DNA of 64,000 bases from Zonotrichia leucophrys gambelii (lineage: Eukaryota; Chordata; Aves; Passeriformes; Passerellidae). Position 1 is the stretch's first letter, and the number at the start of each line of letters is the position of its first letter. The notes under the pieces were generated by a model. That model did no database searches. It was not told the origin of the DNA and worked only from the letters and a program-made list of their open reading frames with translations. Of the stretch, positions 50,526-62,187 are shown in pieces. The DNA lies in contig NC_088195.1 of NCBI RefSeq assembly GCF_028769735.1, positions 890,650 through 954,649 on the forward strand. The letters are read 5' to 3'. Made by a program: the position numbers and the translations under genes.

Positions 50526-50539
50526 CCCCTGTGTGGCAG

Positions 50540-50663
50540 GTGCTCCCCGCGGGATCGCTGTGAGCGGGCACAGGAGCCGTTCCGCTTCGCCGCGAGCATC
50601 GGGCAGTGCCTGAGCGTGGCCGTGCAGCCCAGCAGCATCTCGGTGTCAGAGCACAGCCTCCCG
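50540..50663 (+). CDS. PLXNA2: Plexin-A2 internal exon: second half of PSI1, start of IPT1
   Basis: Exon of 124 nt. The acceptor is TGTGTGGCAG|GTGC and the donor CTCCCG|GTGAGC. It completes the split Met codon, then encodes 41 residues beginning [14 protein letters not shown]. It supplies the last three PSI1 cysteines (CSPRDRC and IGQC), then [14 protein letters not shown], the linker and first strand of IPT1. The SSISVSEHS stretch is characteristic of PLXNA2 as I remember it. It leaves in phase 0. The acceptor tract is G/T-rich rather than C/T-rich because a minisatellite runs almost up to the exon. Confidence 0.93.
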
Positions 50664-51490
50664 GTGAGCAGGGACAGGGACAGGGGGCACAGCCGCCCCC
50701 AGCAGGGAGCAATCCACAGCCCAGCCTTCCCCTTCCCCCTGGCACAAGTGTTTTCTCATGAAGTCACCCTCACACAGGGATGGGGCAGCCAAGGGGTCAC
50801 TCGAGAGGGTGGAGAGTGGGGGCAGAAACAAATCCCCTTCCCTGGTGCCTCGGCTCACATTTCCCTGCTCCTAAAGGAAAGGCTTTGTTTCCCAAAAAGC
50901 TCCTCCGTGAGCTGGGCTCAGGCCTGGCTCTCTGAGCCTTCCCAGCTGTTGCTGCCCCACTCCCCTGTGGCAGCTGGTGCTGCTGCCCCCCTTGCAGCCC
51001 CCTGTAAAAATGGTGTGGGGAGAGGAGGCTCAGTCCTGCAGGCACTGGTTTGCCATGGGGACACTGCCACCATTGGATCCCACATGGTGGGGACACCCAC
51101 CTTTGGGACACTGACTTCCCCAGCCAGGGCAGGGTGGTCTCCCCCATTCCTGCAGTGGGGAGGGAGGTGGTTTGAGCTCAGGGCTTTGGGGATGGTCCCT
51201 GCTGCTCTCAGGGTCCTGCCATAGGCGCTGGGGCTGGCAAAGCAACCAGGGGACAAAAATCTGCCATTGCCAGCACCCCAAGGGTCAGCATGGTTTCTAT
51301 CCACAAAACATCCTCGCCTTCCTTTTCCCTCCTCCCTTCCCCATCACAGGGCAGCTGGCACCAACAGTGGGCAGGTGTGTGATTTCAGGGGGTTGTTTTG
51401 GGTGGGAAACAGGCAGGGCTGGGGATTTGGGGGAGGTCTGGCTGCTCTCCTGCTGACAGCTCTGCTTTGCTCCCTGCTGTCCTGCTGCAG
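50664..51490 (+). other. PLXNA2: PLXNA2 intron, 827 bp
   Basis: Phase-0 intron with donor GTGAGC and acceptor CTGTCCTGCTGCAG. It is GC-rich and non-repetitive as far as I can see, with no recognisable element. Confidence 0.85.
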
Positions 51491-51644
51491 CTCAGGCTGC
51501 GGGTGAGCGACGCCCCAGACCTCAGTGCCGGGGTGAGCTGCCTCTTCGGGAACCTCAGCGAGGTGGAGGGGCAGGTGTCGGGCAGCCAGGTGCTCTGCGT
51601 GTCACCAGCAGCCAGAGACGTCCCTGCCATCCCCGTGGATCAGG
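51491..51644 (+). CDS. PLXNA2: Plexin-A2 internal exon: core of IPT1
   Basis: Exon of 154 nt, phase 0 in and phase 1 out (the Asp codon is split G|AC). The donor is CAGG|GTAAGT. It encodes 51 residues including [26 protein letters not shown] and ending VPAIPVDQ. This is the immunoglobulin-like IPT/TIG fold between PSI1 and PSI2 that forms part of the ring-shaped plexin stalk. Two cysteines (AGVSC and QVLC) can form the domain's disulfide. One N-glycosylation sequon, NLS, is visible. The [11 protein letters not shown] stretch is again PLXNA2-like. Confidence 0.95.
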
Positions 51645-52094
51645 GTAAGTGGTGGCTCCTCCAGCTGGCTGGGCGTTATTTACAGACACAAACAGAACGG
51701 GGCTGCTGTGGACGTGCCTCGAGCTGGTTTATTTTCCAGCATCAGTCTCATTCCATGGTTGTGACAATGGGAAGATGTCAGCAGCTCACATTCTAGGCAG
51801 CAGACACAGAACTTAATGTTACAACTCACTTTATAAGCTTCTTGACCAATCACACAAAGCAAAAGCACTCTGACAGTATTTATATCTGTATAGTATATAT
51901 TCTGTATTGACAGTAGTTCTATATAACCACTTACAAGCACAGGTACCTTTGGTTAAACAATGCTGCCCCAGCAGCAGCCGCAGGGGGCTCAGCAGTGGGC
52001 AGTGGGCAGCAAATCCCGCTGGCTGTGCCAGCAGCAGGGGCAGCAGGGACAGCAGGGACAGCAGGGACAGTGACAGGCCCTGCTCTGTCCCTAG
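51645..52094 (+). other. PLXNA2: PLXNA2 intron, 450 bp, mostly occupied by an LTR
   Basis: Phase-1 intron, donor GTAAGT, acceptor CCTGCTCTGTCCCTAG. An antisense LTR-like sequence covers about 51680-51970. A short CAGCAGGGA/CAGGGACAG repeat at 52035-52075 precedes the acceptor. Without the LTR the intron would be only about 160 bp. Confidence 0.82.
51680..51970 (-). mobile_element. LTR-like sequence, second family, antisense
   Basis: Read on the minus strand, the block starts TGGGGCAGCATTGTTTAACC and carries a TATAAA box (51835-51830). About 100 bp further on there is an AATAAA poly(A) signal (51733-51728), then a short terminal segment. This promoter-then-polyadenylation layout within about 290 bp is that of a retroviral LTR, and the sequence resembles an avian LTR I have seen. 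The TG start is visible at 51970, but the CA end and a target-site duplication are not clear, so the limits are approximate. It differs from the 40065 family. Confidence 0.6.
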
Positions 52095-52191
52095 ACTGGT
52101 TCGGGGTCGTGCTCCAGCTGAAGTCCCGGGAGACCGGCAGGACCTTCGTCAGCACCGAGTTCAAGTTCTACAACTGCAGCGCCCACCAGCT
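52095..52191 (+). CDS. PLXNA2: Plexin-A2 internal exon: end of IPT1, first PSI2 cysteine
   Basis: Exon of 97 nt between TGTCCCTAG and CAGCT|GTGAGT, phase 1 in and phase 2 out. After the split Asp it encodes [14 protein letters not shown], then [15 protein letters not shown] and the first two bases of a Leu codon. It finishes the IPT1 beta-sandwich and contributes the first cysteine of PSI2 (FYNC). That residue lies inside an NCS sequon, so glycosylation there is unlikely if the cysteine forms its disulfide promptly. DWFG and the K(L/S)RETG region match PLXNA2. Confidence 0.95.
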
Positions 52192-54497
<2,306 letters not shown>

Positions 54498-54503
54498 GTA
54501 CCA
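54498..54503. repeat. Target-site duplication, right copy (second GTACCA)
   Basis: An identical copy of the hexamer at 53967-53972. The pre-insertion intron therefore read exon|GTACCACACTGGG. Confidence 0.85.
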
Positions 54504-57500
54504 CACTGGGATTCCTCCCTCTGTCCTCTGCTTTTCCATGCCCCAAGCACCACAACCGTGCTGATGTGAGCTTTGTGGGTCTGTGTGGTGCCCACAAGTG
54601 CAGGAGCAGCTCTAAAGCAGGGCAGTGCTGGTGTCACTGAAGGGCTGCTCCTGACCTGAGCAGCAGAGCTGAGCCTCCCCTGCAGTGTGGGAATGCCCAG
54701 GTTCATTAATTACAGTAATTGCTGTAGTGCTTTCCCCCAGGGGTGCCAGAGACTCCAGCACTTCCAGCAGCTCTGCTTTGCTCGCTCTGAGCAGAGCTCT
54801 GGTCCCTCCTGTTGGGATTTATGGCAGAGCCTGCCTGTGGCTGATGAAGGAGGGAATTACCAAAGAGCACAGGCCCAGATTTTGGAAAAGGGAGCTGGTT
54901 TGGGTTCCAGCACCGTGGACCCGGAGCCATCTCTCTTAGCAGCTCATAAAAGGTGTGGGGCTCCCATCCAAAAATGCTTTTAACACTTGGAAAGGCACAG
55001 GCTGTGAGTGGCTGTGCCAGCTCTCCTGAGTGTCCCAGGGCAGAGGCATCCGTGGAGGAAAGGGGTTTGTTAGCACAAATTCCTGATTTACCACTGCAAG
55101 GAGCCCTTGGTCCGGGGTTCCTGCACTCCTTGTCCTGCCTGATTCATCCTCACAGGGTCCTGGTGCTGCAGGGTCCTGCTCTCTGCCCTCACTGTGCCCA
55201 CAAACAGCTTTGTAGCACCTGAAATGAGTGCAGCTCCTAAAGCTGCAGGGGAAAAATTGTTTAAAAGATGCTCTGGAAATCCTGAGAGTGCTGGAAAGTG
55301 GGAAAGGCAGCAGTGAGGACATCTACAAATAGGGGAAAAAGAGAGGAAAGTGTGCCAGCATCCAGACAAATCCTTGTCAGTGAGTGATGGAGATGGAGAA
55401 AACAGGAGGGATCAGTCAGTGCTGTAAACACTGAGCTGTCAAAAGGAGTGAAGGTTCAGCCAGCTTGGTGCTAAACTGGGAGTAAACTCCACTCCTGTGT
55501 CTCCCTGGCTGCCAGGAGAGGTAAAGGGCAGAGTCATTTCTGAGCTGTGCAAGGACCTGGTGGGAAGCTGCAAACACAAGGATGGGAATGGGTGCCCAGG
55601 GAGAAGCTGCCACCCCATGAACAAACCAAACCCTTTCTCCATCTTTCAAAGTCAGGAAATTTCCTTTCACCATATCAAGAGAAGGCAAAACCTTTTGCCT
55701 CTCCTGCTCTTGAGTGCTGGGGTGGGTTCTCCTTCAAACTCCAAGCATCCCTGTTCTCCTGCACACCCCAATAATCCCTGTTCTCCCAGGCTGCTCAGGT
55801 GGAGCTCTCCCTTCTCTGGGTCCCCAGCCCTGGGATTTCAGCAGTGTCTGACAAGTCCCTGCTAGAGCAGAGCAATCCCATCATCTCTGTTTTCCTCCTG
55901 GGAGCACCCTCAGGTCACACAGAGGGAGAGAGGAGCAGTTGGTGTCCCTGGAAGTTCCTGCTGGGATCACAGGGCTGCCTCCAAAGAACTTCCTCTGTCT
56001 TCATCTTGCAGAGGATTTCTCACCAGGGATGTTCTGGGACACCTCACACCCTCCTGGTGATTACCTGGTGGTTTGGGACACCTCACACCTTGCTGGAGAT
56101 TAGCTTTGATAAGGGCTGATGATAATGATACAAGTGCTCTCCATCATTTCTCCCCCAGACCTCTGAGCACAGGCCAAGCCACCCCAAGTAAATGTGTTTG
56201 CTCATTTAAGAGCAATGAATTTCCCCTCCACACACAGCCTGGTGATGATGCCTTTGCTGTGGGCTCTTCACCAACACACAAATAAGCAAATGCCTCATGG
56301 AGGGTTTCCTCTCCTCAACCGATTCAGATCACAATGTTCTCATTGTGTCACGGCCTGATGTATTAGGAAATTGTTTGTGCTTCCCCTGGCTGCCTCCCCA
56401 GCAGAGCCAGTGGTGTTTGGAGTGGGGATCTCCGTGCCTGTGCCCTACTTTCAGTCCCCTGTGCCTCTCCTTACGTAAGGTTTACACACGTGTTCACACG
56501 GGCCTGCACATCGCTCGCGTCTTTATCTTTAATTCAAGGGAAAATATCTTGAATATTCCCTTTTACTCCTGGCCCATCAGAACTGGCATCCCAGTGGGAT
56601 TGGATGTGTAACGAGCTCCCTTTGATGCTCCCAGGAGTTGTCTGTCTGGAGGAGGAACGAGGGCTGGAAGCCTCAGCCACTTCGGGAGGAGATGGGGGAG
56701 AGAAATTCCCTTTTCATGGGCTGTGCTCTTGCTCCTTGCAAGCCTCTGCCCTGCCTGCCATGGAAATACAGCCCAGGGAGTTTTCTCATCCCTCCACCTG
56801 CCCTGCCCACAGGAATTGTGTGCTCAGATCCCAGGGCAGAGCTCAGGGAGCCCCAAAGGTGTGTGGGTGCTTTAGGAACAGTGGAGCTGTGGTTTGGGGT
56901 CACTGGTCAGTGGATGCAGATATTTCACAGCCTTTACAGCAGAGGGATCCTGCAGGACAGAGCTGGCTGCTCCTGATGTTCTCCCTCTCCTGGGAATTTC
57001 TGAGATCCTCTGAGGTCTCCATTTCCATGTAGCCAATTCTTTAGGAGTTAATTATTAGAGAAGCAATTATTTCCCCATCCTTTCCCTGGTCAGAGCCTTC
57101 ACTGTCAGCTGAAGGTGCCTGCTCAGACCTTGCCCCCACTAAATCAGGATTTCTCCAAGAGATTCTCCTGGGTGTGGAGCACTGATTGTCCCACTTTACA
57201 AAACCCCAATCAAGCCAATGATGCCACTTTAATGTGCCTGATGTGGCTTGGCTTGTGTGTGTGTGTGAGGTTTTGTGATGTCTCTCTCTAAATGAGGAGG
57301 AATGTGGATTCATAAACATCCTCACACCCCATCCCAGAGGAGAGCTAGAACCAAATAAATCCTCTTAGCTCCCCAGGATGTGAGAGCCCGTCCCCCTTTG
57401 ATGTCCAGTGTGTGCTGATAATGCCATTTCCACAGGGGGACGCTGATCTGGGGACACAGAGCTCCAGATTCCAGATTCGGGGATTTCAGTGCCCTTGGGG

Positions 57501-57810
57501 CTCCTTTGAATTCCCACTGATTTCATGGCAACGCCCTTGCCCCCGGCTGTGCCCTTGGGTGCTGAGTGCTGCTTGATGTGCCCTGAAGGAAACAAAACAA
57601 ACCAGAACCATCCCTGCAGAGCTGCCCTGCCAATCCCCACGCCAGCAGGGCTGAGATGTGCTGGAGGTGACTCAGAGCCACAGCTCAGGCCACCAAAGGC
57701 AGCCAATGACTTTGCAGGGTCACACCTCACTTTGGGGAGATGCCTTTGCCTGAAATAGGAGCAAAAAGCCCGGTTTCAGCAAAATTCCCTCAGCTCTGAG
57801 CCGTGGCAGT

Positions 57811-58198
57811 GCTTTTATCAGCCGTGCTGTGGATGTTTGGTGTTCAGAGGGAGGGGAGGGATGCAGGGGCAGAGGGAGATGTCCCTGCCTGTACCCTGGG
57901 CCAGGGAGCTGCTCCTGGCACACAAAGTGTGTTCACAGCAGGGAAAGGTTCTGAACATCCCCCTGCCTCCCAAAGTGATGGAGAAGACCCAGGTTACAGC
58001 TTTTATCAGCCGTGCTGTGGATGTTTGGTGTTCAGAGCGAGGGATGCAGGAGGGGAGGGATGCAGGAACAGAGGGAGATGTCCCTGCCTGTACCCTGACC
58101 AGGGCGCTGCTCCTGGCACACAAAGTGTGCCCTGTTCACAGCAGGGAAAGGTTCTGAACATCCCCCTGCCTCCCAAAGCGATGGAGAAGACCCAGGCT
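57811..58198. repeat. 188-bp tandem duplication
   Basis: GCTTTTATCAGCCGTGCTGT starts at 57811 and again at 57999; both copies run on through GGATGTTTGGTGTTCAGAG, GAGATGTCCCTGCCTGTACC and GGAAAGGTTCTGAACATCCC. The second copy has a small internal duplication of GGGAGGGATGCAGGA. High identity suggests a recent event. Confidence 0.95.
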
Positions 58199-59235
58199 GG
58201 AGCTCAGGGCTGGTGGTGTGGGTCAGGAATTCGCCAGGCTGGGCTCCAGCTGCCTTCCTTTCATGTCTGGTTTCCAAGGAGCGGGGGCTGCTCTCCCTTC
58301 CAGTGGCATAAATGAAGGATAATGTGTTTCCATGAGTGACAGGCACTGTAATTTATATCATTGGGAGCACAACTGTGAACCAGGGGTTTACATGCACGTG
58401 CCAGATTGGGTTATGTTTATAACTTTAAAATAACGTGCGGCAAGTTAACATTTGTGGAGAGTTTGCGGGGGTTTTTTGAAGATGAAAAGTACAGAAACAG
58501 TCTATTTTCTGCCATTTGGGCTAAATCCTCTAGTCAGAAGAATTGCCTGCCATTTCTAGGCAATTTTTTTTTCCAAATAAGAGCAAGGAGGTTTGACCTA
58601 CTAAAACTGCTCGGTTAAACACAAATAATAACCATGGGTGCTCTGTTCTGCTCCAGAGACAGCTGCAGAACGTGGGTCTTTAAGGTATTTATAGACCTTG
58701 GAGTCTTTGAGGCTAAAAAGTGTTGGAGAAGCATAAAATGTCTTTGTAAATTGTGTGTGCTGATACTTCACAGGCAGAACATTCCCCGAGAGTCTGTGCC
58801 ACTCAGGCACCCCAGCCTTGTCTTCCTCCAGCAGATCTGATCCGTGTTTATTCTGGCTCCGGGAAGTCAAGGAGGATAATGAGAGGATTCTGCCTGTTTG
58901 TTTAGAGAGAGGAGGCAATAATGGCCTTTCTGACTCGCTGCAGGATTTACCTCTCGTGAATTAAAAAACAAAGTAAACTGATTATGGAACGAGCTGTGTG
59001 TTCCACCGCCTTCACTCGGTGTTTTCTGGCTGGTTCTGGCTCTTCCTGGGGAGGGAGCCAGGATGGGCATGAGGAGGGACCTTGGCTGGTGCTGCCAACC
59101 CTTCCCAGGGAAATTCCTGTTGAGGGGATCAGCATGGACAGAGGCACTGCCCAACCGATGATAAATAAACCCCTGACAAAATCATTTACCTGAGCACTGG
59201 CTGTTCCACCAGGGAGCAGCTGGGAGAGGCGGTGG

Positions 59236-59665
59236 ATTTTCAGGGATTTGGGGATGCAAGGGTGTGGCTGTGCAGGGATTTGGGTGCAGTGAATTGGGTT
59301 TTCAGGGATTTGGGGTGCAGGGATGTGGCTGTCAGGATTTGGGGTGCAGGGACATGACTGTGCAGAGATTTGGGTGCAGGGACATGGCTGTGCAAGGATA
59401 TGGGTGCAGAGATATGGGTTTTCAGGGATTTGGAGTGAAGGGATGTGTCTGTGCAGGATTTGGGTAGAAGGACATGGGGTTTTAGGTATTTGGGGTGCAG
59501 AGACATGGCTGTGCAGGGACTTGGGGTACAGAGATGTGGCTGTGCAAGGATTTGGGTGCAGAGACATGATTTTTCAGGGATTTGGGGTGCAGGGACATAG
59601 CTCTGCAGGGATTTGGCTGTGCAGGGATTTGGGGTGCAGGGATTTGGCTCTGCAGGGCTGTGGGT
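59236..59665. repeat. Minisatellite of GGGATTTGGGGTGCAGGGACATGG-type units
   Basis: About 14 units of roughly 28-34 bp combine GGATTTGGG(G)TGCAG, (A/G)GACATGGCTGTGCA and TTTTCAGGGATTTGG modules in varying order. Translations give Gly/Cys/Asp/Met repeats on + and Pro/Ser/His/Thr repeats on -. Confidence 0.92.
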
Positions 59666-61499
59666 GCACATCACTGAGGCAGCAATTTAAAAAGCAAATT
59701 GGAAGAAGAAAAGCCCTGAAAGCTGAGCTTTCCCTGGGGCTGGAAATGCCCACAGGGGCTGCCCAGGATCTGAGGGTCTGAGCTGACCCGAGCCCTCCCC
59801 AGCCCCTGCAGCTCCTGTGCCCAGCTCAGAAATTCAGCAGGCACTGCCTGCAGCAGCGTGGCTGCCCACGAGCATCCTGGCTCTGCTGGAGTCTGGCATC
59901 CTCCCACAGATCCCTGCATCCCCAACGTGGATCCCTTGTTAGTGTGATCACTGCAGCTGTCAGCCAGCACCGAGGGGCCGCCCGCTCCTGCTCGGGCTGC
60001 CTCGCCTTCCCCACAGCCCCAATGTGACATTTTCCATCCTCTGGAACCAAAGGAATGGAAAAAAAGATAAATCTATTTTGCCCCACTTGTCTCTAATGAT
60101 GGCAGAGCAGTTTTTGCTGGCAGCACTTTCAGCAGCAGGGAGCAGATGTGGGATGGAGTCCCCTCCTGTGCCTGGGAAGGAAAGGAAGGAGCCTCTCCTT
60201 AGCAGTCTCCTCACGGACTGAGCTGGCCAGGAGGGATAATGGTCCATAACATATTCATTATTTTCAGGACTGTGCACTGAAGTTCTCCCACTGGTGATGC
60301 AAGTGGAGATATTTTGTTTTCAGTTGTAATGGGGTAAAGGATTCTGCAGCTCTGGGTTGCTTTTCCTTCCAGCCCTCGGGGCTGGGCCCCTCTGCTGGAG
60401 CTCGATGGGACTTTGGGGTGAAATCAAACCCTTAGTGCAGGCAGGTGTTGAGTGGAAGGTGGCTCAGGTGAGTGGTGCTTCAGGAGAGGAGGGAATGTGC
60501 AGAGTCAGCTTGGAAGAGCTGGATGGAAAATGCTGTGAATCCATTTTCCATCAAAAATGGGCTGGATCCAGGTGCCAGGGTCAGTGGAAGCAGGGAATGC
60601 CATTCCCTCCCAGCCTGTGAACCCTCTCCTCTGCAGCAAAGGGCCTCCCTTCCCTCCCCAGCGCGGCTGATGGAGTTTGAAATCACTCTTGGCTGTTAAT
60701 CCGTGAAAGTCCCTGTTAGGAATAAAATAAAATATATATACGGAAAAGTGCCACTAAAAAGGTTTATGAGGCTGCAGTTTAAGTGAGTGGCTGCTCCAGA
60801 GCAGAGCATCTGTTCCTCATTTACAGCTGGCTTGAGCCATGCTGAAACACTTCCCCTGGCCCTGCCTGGGGGCTGCCTGCCCTGGGGAGGGGGATTTTCC
60901 CCATTTCCCCCTGCACGCAGGATCCTGGGCACGATGGCTCCTGGCACTGCCATCAGCACGATTCCCTTTCATCCCCAGGCTGCAGGGGCTTGGGGTGCCA
61001 CTCTGGGATTTGGCAGAGGGAATGGAGACTGACGTGTTTGTTCTAAACTCCTGCTTTAGCTGGGGATTAATCACTCAGTGTCAGGTGCTTACAGGTACTT
61101 AGGTACCTTGTTCCATTAGATCAAAGCAAATTAGAGCTGAGCAGAATGTAAATACAGCTGGTGGTCAGAGGTGCCGCAGTTCCTGCTGTAGAAATTGGAG
61201 AAAAATTGTATTTCCCAGTGTGTTGTGCAGAGATAATGTTTGGGATGTTGAGATCTCACGGGAGGGATGTCACACCGTTACCAGCAGCTGATAAGTCATT
61301 TTTTGTGGTTCATTCAGACATTCTGTTTGTGCTTGGGTGACCTGGATATCTGTGCAATGGTGTTTCACAGAGTCACACATGCTTTGGATGGGAAGGTGTC
61401 ATGGTTTTGTTCACATCTCCCAGAGCCTGAAACACTGAGGTGTCCTTGATTGCCAGGCCTGGAGAGGAATTGTTGTGTCTGACCAAAACGGGAGAGCAG

Positions 61500-61925
61500 C
61501 ATTATATATATATAACTCCATATATATAATATATATAGCTCCAAAGTCATACTGTGTATGGAGTTTGGGGTTATACGCTCCAAATATTGCAGGATTTGCA
61601 GGATTTGCAGAATTGCAGGATTGCAGGATTGCAAGATTACAATTATATAAAAAATATATATAAGAAAAATATTAAAAATATAAGTATGGAGTTTGGAGTT
61701 AACACATCCATAATTTTAGATGGATTTAGAAGAGATTGCAGGATTACAATTATATAAAAAATATATAAGAAAAAATTAAGATATAAAAATATAAAATATA
61801 AAAATATAACATATAAAAAGTATAAAAATAAAAATATAAAAATATTAACAATCTAAAATATAAATATATAAATATATAAAAATATATATAAAATATTAAA
61901 AAGTATAAAAAATATAAAAGCTAAA
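61500..61925. repeat. AT-rich simple sequence with small GGATT(T)GCA repeat
   Basis: It starts with ATATAT runs (61502-61540), then a GCAGGATTTGCAGGATTGCA repeat (61588-61640), then nearly 300 bp of AATATAAAAATATAAA-type sequence to 61925. Composition contrasts sharply with the GC-rich exon starting at 61987. Confidence 0.92.
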
Positions 61926-61986
61926 ATGCTAAAGCATCCCCAGCACACCCCACCCATGACCTCGCCCCTCTCCCGTTGCCTCGCAG

Positions 61987-62187
61987 GACTGCCCGCAGCT
62001 GTTCCCCACGGAGGAGATCCTGATCCCGGTGGGAGAGGTGAAGCCCATCACGCTGAGGGCCCGGAACCTGCCGCAGCCCCAGTCGGGCCAGAGGGGCTAC
62101 GAGTGCGTGCTCAGCATCCAGGGCATCGTGCACAGGGTGCCCGCCCTGCGCTTCAACAGCTCCAGCGTGCAGTGCCAGAACAGCTCG
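61987..62187 (+). CDS. PLXNA2: Plexin-A2 internal exon: end of PSI2 and IPT2
   Basis: Exon of 201 nt (67 codons, phase 0 both ends), acceptor TTGCCTCGCAG, donor AGCTCG|GTGCGT. It begins [12 protein letters not shown], supplying the eighth PSI2 cysteine, then encodes most of the second IPT domain: [28 protein letters not shown], and [28 protein letters not shown] and [11 protein letters not shown] are hallmark plexin-A sequences; the [16 protein letters not shown] wording favours PLXNA2. Two NSS sequons are visible. The next coding exon, expected to begin with a YxYDG- or YEG-like segment, is not found before 64000. Confidence 0.96.

Larger units (their letters stand above)
47267..50539 (+). 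other. PLXNA2: PLXNA2 intron, 3.3 kb, splitting PSI1
   Basis: Phase-2 intron. The donor is GTAAGT and the acceptor CCCCTGTGTGGCAG. It holds a 100-bp higher-order minisatellite (48089-48600), a non-repetitive AT-richer region at 48830-49180 and 49490-49650, and a G/T-rich minisatellite that stops about 15 bp before the next exon. A diverged CR1-like stretch may lie at 49760-49860. No other gene is seen. Confidence 0.85.

Noticed and set aside
61365..61410. Short CR1-like stretch (TTCACAGAGTCACACATG)
   Set aside because: Too short and diverged to separate from chance.
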